Shown here: one piece after another, positions 43,137 to 52,589 of the stretch
How positions within the stretch are numbered: position 1 is the stretch's first letter
How the letters are laid out: the number at the start of each line of letters is the position of its first letter
The notes under the pieces: generated by a model
What the model saw: only the letters and a program-made list of their open reading frames with translations
Told to the model about the DNA's origin: nothing
The model's database searches: none
Source of the DNA: Zarea fungicola
Taxonomy: Eukaryota; Ascomycota; Sordariomycetes; Hypocreales; Cordycipitaceae
Length of the DNA: 64,000 bases
Assembly: GCA_900169235.1 (NCBI GenBank)
Contig: FWCC01000080.1
Span: forward strand, 62,001-126,000
Reading direction: 5' to 3'
Program-made: the position numbers and the translations under genes

Positions 43137-45122
43137 GGTGCCAACCAACACTCCAGTCTCTCGCTCCACAAATACTGACAGTGAGCCTGGAGCAACTGGA
43201 CGGGCTCCATATTAAAACTGTCGTGGATCACTCTTGTTGACACTTCGGCTCTGGCGTCTCGAGCCGGGCCAAGCCAAATCAGGCAGGTTGAACTGCCAGA
43301 GCTGTCTGGCTGTGGTCCCTTGCCATGTAATCAAACTATCTCGGAATACAGAAGTAATCGCAGTGCGCACAATGCAAATGCTTACCAAGTATGTGCCTAC
43401 AGCTCTATTTAGGCAGGAACGGTTGGCTAAGTTGCCCGGACCAATGCCCATAGTGGCAACAGCGTTTGACAAATACTCTATTGAGCCTATGCAACACAAA
43501 TCAAAACATATGCAATCAAACGCCGTGTAAGACTGGCAGCTCAAATCTTTTATTCTAGGGTATAGGTCTAGAAAGTATTAGTACAGCCTTAACGCCAATC
43601 GGTGCTGGTATACGCCTGAGCAATATCATTCCAGAAGACATTAAAGTTTCCTGCAATATTTGACTTGCCACATTTCTTGTCGACTTAGATCCTAGATATC
43701 CATTAGCTGATGTGATTTAACAGATTTCATCTGACCGCTGTGGCTGCAGATATACAATAGAGTAGACGTATATATATGGGTCATTGCTACATCCTAATAC
43801 GCTGCCACCACTCATGTCGCATATTATATTAGAACAGACCAATACAAGGGCGAGTTAGTCGCATACTGTTTCATGTGTGGCCAGACCTGTGGCTAGCTTC
43901 AATACGTGATACTAGGTTTCATATATAGCTTCTAGCAAGTCATTCCTAGCTAGCAGCTCCATTATCACTCTACCACAATCATCCCACTTATCTCTTCTTT
44001 ATAGCAATAACAGTTGGCTGCTTAATAGCGTATTCGAGTAGTTGACAAGCTCTTTATAGTCTCAATGCGGCATTGACTTGTATTGGCGCCAGCATGGCAT
44101 GTTTTAAGAGGTTTTGATAAGAAAGAAAATATCGATTTGATTCTCGACCAAGTATTGGACTGGCATCCACACAGAAAAATCTTTGGTACACCGCTCTTTC
44201 AAGAGAGCGCCTGTGTGACTTCCATACTTCTTCCGATTTACCGTGCAATCAAGCATTCCAATTGGATTACACTTGCGGCAATCTAGACAAGTTAAGTAGC
44301 TAATACCATCACCAAATGCAAACTCCTGGCAGTTGAATTGAAATGCAGGTAATTTAGGACGAACGCATTGCTGCGCTATTGTGATCATAAGAGGAGACCA
44401 GCTAGTTTCATTGAAAAGTTAGCGTATACGTTTATACAAGGCACTTATAATCATACAAGTGAGGGTCTTCCTGAAGTAGCACGTTCTGAGATACCGCCGA
44501 GTAGGTTGTCTTGAGCGGGATCTCCATTGGCCTCCTTCACCACGATGGAAGCCGAAGCAATCGCTGAAACGTACAATAGACTGAGTTATTGAGGTTGAAT
44601 CTCACAAAAATTAGACTGATAAAGATTGAACAAGGGCGGTCTGCTCGTGATCACGGTATTCTGATGAAGCTTGGCTCCACTACAAACGAATTGAAACAAA
44701 CACCAAGTATTCAGGAAAGTTTACATTGCATTACGTGAGATAATAGTTAATAACGTGAACCTTTATTGATAATAATCAAGCTGTCTCCTTTTATTAGTCT
44801 TGCCCAGTCTGCCGGTTGGTTACTGCCGAGCTGTGTCAGCCGAAGACAGTTTGGCCTAGGATTGTACCAAAGAATGGCCAACAGTGGCTTCCGCCCGTGG
44901 GATGTGCGAGGAAGCGACAGATTCCTTGGTACATTAGTTGTTACTTACTCTAGGTACACTGCACTATATTTCAAACAAGGCTAATTTTAGTACTAAATCA
45001 CCATACGCACATATATACTTGGTGCCTTGGGTTGACGACTGTTAAAAGAGGTGGCGACCATTGTAATAGAACCTCAACGCTCGATCCTGCCTAAGATCAT
45101 CCATCTCTCCTACCAAAGATGA

Positions 45123-46004
45123 TCAGTCTAGCATTGTACTATGGCATTGCGTATCCAATGCTTGACCCTCATCTTGCCTTGCCGAGACTTGCAACAAGCC
45201 ATCAATTTGCGCTAGCTGGCGCATCCTCTCTTGTTCTTCAGGTGTCTGCTTTGGGGTATATGGAGTAACTATATCTAGTGCCTTTAAGCTACTCAGCTTC
45301 TCCAACTCCGCCTTTAGTTGCTTTGACAATAGTTTCCATGACGAAACATCTATGTAGCGGGCACACTGCTGTCGCTCAATTGTCAGCGCTCGCAGGTTCC
45401 GTAGCGGTGCTAGCTCTTGGCATATTTGTAGTGCTTCCCCCGCCGACGAGACACAAATGGTTAAATTCTGTATTGATTCAAGCCGCGCCGGAGAGATTGA
45501 ATGAAAGAAGCTTGTGCTTGGTCTTGGTTCTAGATTGGTATACTGAAGTCTGTTGATGGAATAAAACACATGTTCGGCCTCGGCATGTATTCTCCGACAA
45601 GTTTCCAGAAGTACGAGAACAGACAGGCGGCTCGTTGGATACCATTTTAGGTGTACCTTGACTGAATCTATGGAGAAGTGCTCCTCATAAATTCGTTGTC
45701 GGAGCTCAAGGGGTAATCTGAAAATTATACATTGGGCTTGGTTGTTATAATATGACGCCTCATTCCCAACTCGGCCTTGACTTCCGTAGTCGTAGACTCT
45801 GGGCACCGGTGAGGCGGCGCACTGTGCATAATCTGTGCGGCCCCCGATCTGCAATAAGAACTTGTTACCCCAGTGAAAGCTGAAAGCTGGGCGATTGGCA
45901 TTGTCGATGCCTTGGCATTGTGAATCCTCGTGTCGAACGATCTCCCAGTTGTCATCTTTATCGCCCTCGCAGAGAGGGTCACGAGGCCCGCGACCGCAAG
46001 ACAT
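45123..46004 (-). CDS. DUF7730/F-box-like protein
   Basis: Single exon, 293 residues from ATG 46004. The centre reads CIIFRLPLELRQRIYEEHFS, an F-box-like LPxELRxxIY motif, followed by RLSVLVLLETCRRIHAEAEHVFYS, the LLxTCRxIxxEAxxLxY hallmark of a large fungal family annotated as F-box-like or DUF7730. After it comes a leucine-rich helical region with AELEKLSSLKALDIV. The N-terminal 95 residues look disordered. Family members are lineage-expanded in fungi and mostly uncharacterised; a ubiquitin-ligase adaptor role is possible only if the F-box is functional. Confidence 0.75.
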   Translation of the reverse strand: MSCGRGPRDPLCEGDKDDNWEIVRHEDSQCQGIDNANRPAFSFHWGNKFLLQIGGRTDYAQCAASPVPRVYDYGSQGRVGNEASYYNNQAQCIIFRLPLELRQRIYEEHFSIDSVKVHLKWYPTSRLSVLVLLETCRRIHAEAEHVFYSINRLQYTNLEPRPSTSFFHSISPARLESIQNLTICVSSAGEALQICQELAPLRNLRALTIERQQCARYIDVSSWKLLSKQLKAELEKLSSLKALDIVTPYTPKQTPEEQERMRQLAQIDGLLQVSARQDEGQALDTQCHSTMLD

Positions 46005-46944
46005 TTCTGACAATGTAGAAATCTAGTTGATGGTAAATCTGTTAAGTAATGTGAATCGTCAACTTTTTGTTTGTGGGAAAGTGGCATGCCCAAGTTTTGT
46101 TCATCTTACAAACATAAAGAGTAACAGTATTCTGGATTTCTCGGTCAGTTGCCCTCGCTATTTGACACCCATCGGGTATTTAAACTCGATTTGTAGATTC
46201 AAGGCGTGGGGGGTGTGCCTAATCGCAGAGTGTGTGCGTGGGCATGATGAGGGTAGACTTGGAGCGGCCGTAGCAGGGATTCTTATAGTAATTTTGGTAG
46301 CACGCCCAGGTTTACCCCATAAATGGCTAGCGCGCCACGCAAAGCCTCAGTCAATGCTTGTGTTGCGCCAAAGTTCGCCACCCCGGCCGACAGGGTTGCG
46401 TATGGAGCTAATGGAGGCAGCCTTATCGGACAGGAGTACGTGAACGCTCTAACATGACTAAATTTAGCGGGGTTCGTAAATGCCTTGTCACACTGGGCAG
46501 CAATAGTTATCTCATAGATATAATGCAGTTGATTGGCCAGAGAAGGTAGCTATGAGGGCGTGCGTGAGTGTCGAGCCCCTTCAGCGCACTCATCGCAAAC
46601 GAATCAACTGCATTCAAACAGTAACTACATGTAGATTAATGCATATTTGTTTTTCAGTAGCCACTCTTATGATGAGGCCAGTTTACATGGGCTGTACGAC
46701 TGGGTGAAAAAGAGTTGTATTGATCAGGTTTGGTGCGTCATGCTAACAGTGTGATGACGGTTAGGATACCAGGTATATATCGTCCTCCCGGTACCGTAGG
46801 CTCCTGTCAATATTCACCCACTTTCCAGGTTGTGTAAGCCGATTAGACGAGTCCTTCTTCTTGACTATCTGTGTTGGCCGCAGCGCTGTGAATCCAATGT
46901 GCTGTGCCGCACCACATCAGGATAGTCTAATGGCACGCAACCAT
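46005..46944. other. Intergenic, no gene seen
   Basis: No supported gene or repeat. Includes the promoter of the DUF7730 gene and the 3' end of the secreted-protein gene at 46945. Confidence 0.5.
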
Positions 46945-47412
46945 TTATTTGCAGTTGATCGACACAAACTGCACGGATGGGGTACTCACAGTCACAGCCT
47001 CACCCTTCTTGACGTCAACGCTCGATCCCTGGCTGTCTGCGCAGCTGTTTCTCTTGAAGTTGAAGGTGCACTTCCCAAAGCCGAAATTGGCACTGACATC
47101 CAGGGTCGCGCATCCAGCAATTCTACCCAGAAAGGAGCAGCTCTTGCTGCTACTGCTGGAGTGGTCGCTCGAGAATTGTTGCCCACCGCACTGCTGTCCA
47201 CTCTTCACCCCGTTAAACACAACGTAGGTCCATTCACCATCGTGATCCTCTCGGGTCGAAAGCCCGCGAGAGATCACCTGCACGCCGCTGTCAAAGTTGT
47301 CAATCACGGGTGAGGTGGCAGTCTCAGGCAGAGTGGCGCCAGAAACGCCAAAAATGCTGCCCAGGCCAAGGCCAAGGGCCAGGTACACGGTGGTTGCGGT
47401 AAACTGAATCAT
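46945..47412 (-). CDS. Small secreted Cys protein, Ser-rich
   Basis: Single exon, 155 residues from ATG 47412; an in-frame ATG six codons upstream (47430) is possible but spoils the signal peptide MIQFTATTVYLALGLGLGSI. A pro-like acidic stretch follows. The mature domain has six Cys: GQQCGGQQ, SKSCSF, GCATLD, GKCTFN, NSCADS and a terminal INCK, with a run of six Ser around DHSSSSSKS. The spacing GxxxCxTLD...FGxGxCxF suggests a beta-rich secreted domain. I do not recognise the family. A 36-bp tandem duplication lies in its promoter. Confidence 0.68.
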   Translation of the reverse strand: MIQFTATTVYLALGLGLGSIFGVSGATLPETATSPVIDNFDSGVQVISRGLSTREDHDGEWTYVVFNGVKSGQQCGGQQFSSDHSSSSSKSCSFLGRIAGCATLDVSANFGFGKCTFNFKRNSCADSQGSSVDVKKGEAVTVSTPSVQFVSINCK

Positions 47413-47662
47413 GTCAGAGTAAGGAACCATTTACATGTTGGATCTGCATGTGACCAACCTTCATTTTTGGAGATTTCTGAAGTGAATATCGGAGAAGTGT
47501 AAGATTTGAGTCTTGTAAGGCTTTGAATTGTAGTGTCTGTCTTCCTGTAGAGTGGTTTAAGACTCCAAGGTGAGCGGCATGGTCCAGTATTTATATGCAA
47601 CGTGCGAGCTATCGACCTGATGGAAAAGCAGGATACTTCTAACATTGCTATGAGAACCCTGG

Positions 47663-47730
47663 TTAAACTGAAGGTTCTCTCTAAACGAATCACCATGGCT
47701 AAACTGAAGGTTCTCTCTAAATGAACCACC
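47663..47730. repeat. 36-bp tandem duplication upstream of secreted gene
   Basis: AAACTGAAGGTTCTCTCTAA occurs at 47665 and again at 47701, exactly 36 bp apart, about 250-290 bp upstream of the start of the secreted-protein gene at 47412. Unit boundaries are approximate. Confidence 0.7.
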
Positions 47731-47922
47731 CTAAACATATCCCGGCAGTCATATGCGGTCCGGTCCTACCACGGCGGTGGCTGAGGTTAATGTTGTTAGC
47801 GTGCATAGTGGATAACTTATTTCCGTATCAAAGTCCTAGATGATTAAGGTTATACCGAATCCAGCGCCTGGTTTTTCACCGCCTTTAATTATTATGTTAG
47901 CATTTTGGACAGTCACACATAG

Positions 47923-47987
47923 TAACAGAGGGCATTATAACAGAGGGCATTATAACAGAGGGCATTGTAATAGATAGAGGGTGTCAT
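47923..47987. repeat. 15-bp minisatellite
   Basis: The unit TAACAGAGGGCATTA occurs three times in a row (47923-47967), then degenerates. Confidence 0.85.
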
Positions 47988-48017
47988 AATACAATGTATT
48001 ATAATATAGGGAATTAG

Positions 48018-48300
48018 TAAAGTCGACCATCGGAGTGACAGACAACCCCCTGACAACCGGACAGCTTAAAGAGGTTTAGAAAACCAAGAGTGTGTGTCTC
48101 GAGATCCTTTGCAGGGCCGAACCTATTTGTTTGCCGTTCCAGCGGTTCATGCCTTTAGCGCGTGTACTAAAATACTAGGCGAGAAGAAGAAGTATCTAAT
48201 ATAATTTATGGGTGTGCCCCAAATTTAGTCCATCAAAGGACGTTGTTGAAGTCGTCCGGTTGTCAGGGGGGGTCGTCCGGCACTCTGATGGTCGACTTTA
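48018..48300. mobile_element. MITE with ~48-bp terminal inverted repeats
   Basis: The left end (48018-48064) begins TAAAGTCGACCATCGGAGTG and the right end (48251-48300) read on the other strand begins TAAAGTCGACCATCAGAGTG. Both continue through CCCCCTGACAACCGGAC, with about seven mismatches over 48 bp. The 283-bp element ends in TA on both sides, fitting a TA target duplication as in Tc1/mariner-pogo elements. The interior has no coding frame. Confidence 0.82.
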
Positions 48301-48669
48301 TGCGGTTTACCTGCAAAAGCGAAGGCTCTGCCCAAGCCGAGCCCCTTGAAGAGTCAACAATCACACCCCGCGCAACACTTGGGCAAAAAAAAACCAAGTC
48401 ATTACACAGCAACTTAGCTAAAATCTAGTATAAAACACATCGCTATTCCTCTTCAAGCCACTTCTAAATGGCTTTAAATACCCTGGCTATGTAGTTCCTC
48501 GTTAGGTCCAGTGCCTTGGAATTATGAAAGGGTTAGAGGAATTCAGCGGCTAGTTACTACTAAATTCGGTAAGATTGACTTCTTATAGACAACTTGCCTC
48601 TGAGTGAATCTGGAAAGCTTAAGTGGAAACTCGCCTAGTCATAGTATATTAGTGCTGTGGGATGAATCT

Positions 48670-48878
48670 GATCAGCACTACCTTATTGTCACAGATTGCG
48701 GAACAAAAGCTCCCTCGCAGTTGTATTGGACCCGCACATGACCGATTTTCAGTTTGGTTGGAGTTGGAACACCTTTTGCTTAGTTGGATTGGACCCGCCC
48801 ATGTGGGCTTTATCCGATCAGCACTATCTTATTGTCACAGAGTGCGGAATTAGAGCTCCCTTGCAGTTGGATTGGAGT
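48670..48878. repeat. 146-bp tandem duplication
   Basis: GATCAGCACTAYCTTATTGT occurs at 48670 and 48816. The 60 bp after each start (up to GCAGTTGKATTGGA) are nearly identical, and the phrase TTGGACCCGCMCATG repeats inside the first unit. The second copy is incomplete. Confidence 0.75.
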
Positions 48879-51140
48879 TGGTTGGTACTATACAACTACA
48901 ATCGCATATGTTTACATAATTAAACCCCATATAGAAACGCGTCACTGCCAAGACGTCAAAGCTATACCTTCCCTGCTCCATGACCGCATACTCTGCGCCA
49001 ACATACGCTACTGGCCAATACTTGTTGTAATACTTGTGGGCATACTGTTGGTATCCATATTCTTAAAAAGGTAACAATGTCTCTCTAGTGGCGGAGCAAG
49101 GACCAACTGCTCGTTAATTTCCATCCATACTAGGTTAACCTTGGCAGCCAACATTTAAGCACTTTCCATGCCTAAAGCTTTAAGCTATATATTATTTTTC
49201 TTCAAGTTTTCCAGGTGTATTAAGAGATACTTAAAGGACCGAAAGTACTCCTAAAATAGCCCGCTACTCAGATAACCATCATCACTTTAGGTCAGGTTCC
49301 CTCATAAGCGCATAGAGATTTTATTAAAGGGAGCCAGGGCTTAAATCAAAACCTCTACTATATCCTAATTATTCTTAGATAGTTTATTATCAGCTATTGC
49401 CGGCTTTAAATAATTAAGTTTGCCCCTCTCCTAGGCACTTTCCGCTTTTTCTATACTGCAATTAAAGTACCGGTAGAGGAGCAATACACAAACCATTATC
49501 CGGTGCCTAGAGTTCTAACGCGTCTCATTGTTTGTAATCAGAGAAGGAGCCGTCTCTTGCCCAACTCTATGTCAACGGCCTCATAACGCCGCTCCACAGG
49601 TCCTCTTCCCGCCATTTCATAATACAGTCTAAATTCTATGGCGGGTGCAAAATAGCGGCATACGTCCGTCAATCACCGGTACGGTGGGGGATAATAGAGT
49701 CCCTAGATTGCCTACAGGCTGCGGAAGAACATGATGATGCACCTTCTTTTCGGGTTTATGGAGATTTTAGACTACGTACAAGGGGCATTTGCTGTCGTGA
49801 ACGGCGAGAATAGAGAGATGGATGTACAGACCACAAGAACTTAGCGGCTGGCGGACTGTAATTCTGCAGCAGTTAATAGGGTTAAAGACTCCACCACCCT
49901 CAAGTGGCCGTAATGAACAGTTACATCAATGGTAGCCGTTGACAGCCTAGAGTACCTGCCCAAACCCGTCCACATGGCTAAATTAGGCAACATCTATACA
50001 AGGAGACGAGTTTCCTAAGTGGGAAACCCGGCGCTTAAGTGAAAAGGCAAGGTCAGTATCTTCCGTTATGTCTGCCACAGCGCCCCCATTCAGATACAGT
50101 ACTCTGCACCGGATTTGTGTCTAGTAAGTGACAACTGGTTGAGAAAACCCCAATTCCTTGCAATCGTTCCGTATGGTGATTTGATAGTCTGCCGATTTTA
50201 AGCTCTTAGAGAGGAAAAAGTCTCGCGGTAGGACACCTCCAGCTGCATATGCGCCTTGAACAGACCCCTCCTGGGTTCTAACACTTCTTACATTTAGTTA
50301 TGTATGTCGTTCAAAATTAGATGTGATTAATGTTAACCATATATATCCATATGTTTGTGGCTCAACACTCACCACTTTTATACCCGATAGTATTTCAATA
50401 AGTTAAAGGTTCCCATAGTAGATAGCCAAAATCCACCTGTACTTAAATACGTGCGCGCATATTACCCCTGTCTTGGTCTCGTATGGTAGCAGCGTTAATG
50501 AACGCTAAAGTGCAGCAATTACAAAGCCAACATCCGTTTGACGACACAAGGACGCATTTCTTTCTAAGGGATACAAGATTCCGAAGAACCGTCATCAATG
50601 GAGACGACAGTTGGATTAGGGAGCAAATGATCCCACCAGCGGCATAACTATGAACGCTTTGAGCCTTAAACGCGTTGCCTAAGCGTTCAATTAGATATTC
50701 TTAAGACGTCACGTGGCTTTTACCCATTGACTTGGATCTGTAATGCTGAGTTCATAGTTCAAAGCAAGGAGCACAGGAAGGGTATAAGCAGTCAATTAAG
50801 TCATATATTATCCAGTTATATATGGAATGTCTTAACGTGTCTGTCGCAGTTGATTGTCTACTTTAAAGTGAGAACTTTGATATAACTTTCTGGCCGAAGC
50901 TCGGGGTTTAAAGGCAGTACACAAGCTAGCTAGCTATGTTGTTCTGTAGTTTTTTTGAAGTGTCTCTAGTTTACAAGATGGAGTCAAGAGGTGTAAGTTC
51001 TAATAAAGAAGTCTAAGTGTTCTGCCAACCATCATTGGCCTTCGCTGCTAGGTGAACAATCTAGGACTTATAGAAAGTCAAATCCACACTATAATAATAG
51101 TAACCTCTTAGTCGTGTTACACGTACTCCCTGCTCTTTGA

Positions 51141-51198
51141 GGTGATGGCTGGCGTGTGATCGGTGATGGCTGGCGTGTGATCGGTGATGGCTTGTGCT
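51141..51198. repeat. 21-bp tandem repeat
   Basis: GGTGATGGCTGGCGTGTGATC is present as two perfect copies (51141-51161, 51162-51182) and one partial copy. Confidence 0.85.
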
Positions 51199-51579
51199 GA
51201 TTCTAGCGCTAACCAACGGACAGCCACTATGGCGACGGCCAGGTCATTAAGCTGGCAATCGGCTCACATTGAGAGAAAGAGGGTCCGTAGCGGCTGGTCT
51301 CATTATGTATATATGAGTGGTGGGACCCCGTGTTATTGTTGGGAAAATCAGGGCTCTAAAAGGAAGTGGCGCAGCGATATGCAATTAATTGATTTATTAA
51401 CCCTAATAGTGATAATGGTAAATAAACTAGGTTTAGAGGCAGCTAGGAGGCTTAGGAAATCACATAGAGCTGCTCCACTGAATTGCCCCGTACATAGGGA
51501 GGAAGTCCTCCCTATCGTTAGATAGAGAATCATCCAAGTCACTTCCTGCATTATCACCAAGAGACGACCTCTTGGTATG

Positions 51580-51890
51580 TGTTGGTACGATGACAAGCGG
51601 TAACAGGGCACGGCACTAAGAGTTGCGACTCTCAGTAGGTATGCTGTTGTAACTTGATGATATTCAAAACCTAGCTGCAGCTGGGGGAGAAATTCCCCCC
51701 TATATACAGGAATCAAGGAACAAACAAAGCAAACAACAAACAGGTAAAATTCCTCGTTCCTCTTCAGCTGCCGTGATGACCTCGTATCCAGGGCAGGCTA
51801 CCGGCGGTCACGGTGTTGACCAACGGAGGCTTGCAGCACGAGTCAGGTTTCGCTGGATACGCTGCTTGACTTGAGTCAGCAGTCACAACA
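51580..51890 (-). mobile_element. Solo LTR copy 4 with 5-bp target duplication
   Basis: 311 bp, TGTTG at one end and CAACA at the other. The flanks are perfect direct repeats: GTATG at 51575-51579 and GTATG at 51891-51895. Read on the minus strand it starts TGTTGTGACTGCTGACTCAA and is collinear with the copies at 18615 and 21750. It is the best-preserved copy in the window and defines the family ends. Confidence 0.92.
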
Positions 51891-52187
51891 GTATGCGCAA
51901 CCTGTAACACTAGAGCGTTCTGTAGATGCAACAATTATAGCTAATAAACTTATGATATCGATCAACTCAAAAGATAATGCCACTATATTGGGAGAATACT
52001 AAGATGAAGCGGAAAGAGGTACAAGTAGGCGCGTCGACACGTTAAGTACCATCGTAGACCTGCCCGTCACTCCTGATAGTTCCGTCCCAGATATATTCTA
52101 TAGGTTTCCTCTGTCTAAACACTAACCATATCGCTCTAGTTAAAGTAGGAACTCTAAATGTTCCCGATATCCCTACTTTATTTGTTT

Positions 52188-52589
52188 TTAACACAGGCCA
52201 GAGCATCCACCCGTGCTGGCGACGTAGTTGATAGTCAGCTCGCCATGGGAATTGATGTCATTATCGCCGCTATTAAAGAAGACGGGAACGCTGCCGCACT
52301 GTGTGCATCCGTGGTTGACAATGTCTTGCACGAGCGTTTTGATGAGATCGCCCGTGATGCCGCCGGTTCCCTGCAGGTACGCGCAGAGGCCCGAGCCGTA
52401 AAGGGACCTCCAGCAGGCAATTTTCTGGCCATTGTAGTAGGTGCGGCCGTTATCAATGCGCTGGACATGGTTGAGGATGTCGGTGGAGCGACCGCCCAGG
52501 CTGCTGCACTGTGAGCTCCCACGGCAGTTGATGCCCAAAGCTGAGGCGCCAAGAATCATGCCAGAGACGAGGACGGTGGAAAGATACAT
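52188..52589 (-). CDS. KP4-like secreted killer-toxin-family protein
   Basis: Single exon, 133 residues. Signal peptide MYLSTVLVSGMILGASA, then a mature chain starting LGINCRGSSQC, the start typical of the KP4 family first known from a fungal virus killer toxin and later found as chromosomal genes in ascomycetes. Other family features are ACWRSLYGSGLCAYLQGTGG, VNHGCTQCGSVPV and HGELTINYVAS near the end. I count eight Cys in the mature part. Known members block calcium channels or inhibit fungal or plant cell growth; activity of this one is not shown. The intact frame and signal peptide argue for a functional gene. It lies alone in repeat-rich sequence about 300 bp from a solo LTR. Confidence 0.85.
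   Translation of the reverse strand: MYLSTVLVSGMILGASALGINCRGSSQCSSLGGRSTDILNHVQRIDNGRTYYNGQKIACWRSLYGSGLCAYLQGTGGITGDLIKTLVQDIVNHGCTQCGSVPVFFNSGDNDINSHGELTINYVASTGGCSGLC

Larger units (their letters stand above)
40501..45122. other. 4.6-kb gene-poor region with decayed repeats
   Basis: Holds an F-box/LRR-like remnant (40755-41066), a repeat related to 22069-22185 (41788-41905) and a solo LTR with target duplication (42901-43136). The rest has mixed composition with only short overlapping frames. No intact gene is supported. Confidence 0.5.
47413..52187. other. 4.8-kb gene-free repeat-bearing region
   Basis: Contains a 36-bp promoter duplication (47663-47730), a 15-bp minisatellite (47923-47987), a MITE (48018-48300), a 146-bp tandem duplication (48670-48878), a 21-bp tandem repeat (51141-51198) and a solo LTR (51580-51890). 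The rest is AT-rich without open frames worth naming. This is the longest gene-free stretch of the window. Confidence 0.6.

Noticed and set aside
44640..44700. Possible LTR fragment around ATTCTGATGAAGC
   Set aside because: Only about 20 bases resemble the LTR family and the flanks do not follow its order; chance similarity cannot be excluded.
47923..48000. Tandem repeats considered as a CRISPR array
   Set aside because: Units are directly adjacent without spacers, and the host is a eukaryote; it is a minisatellite.
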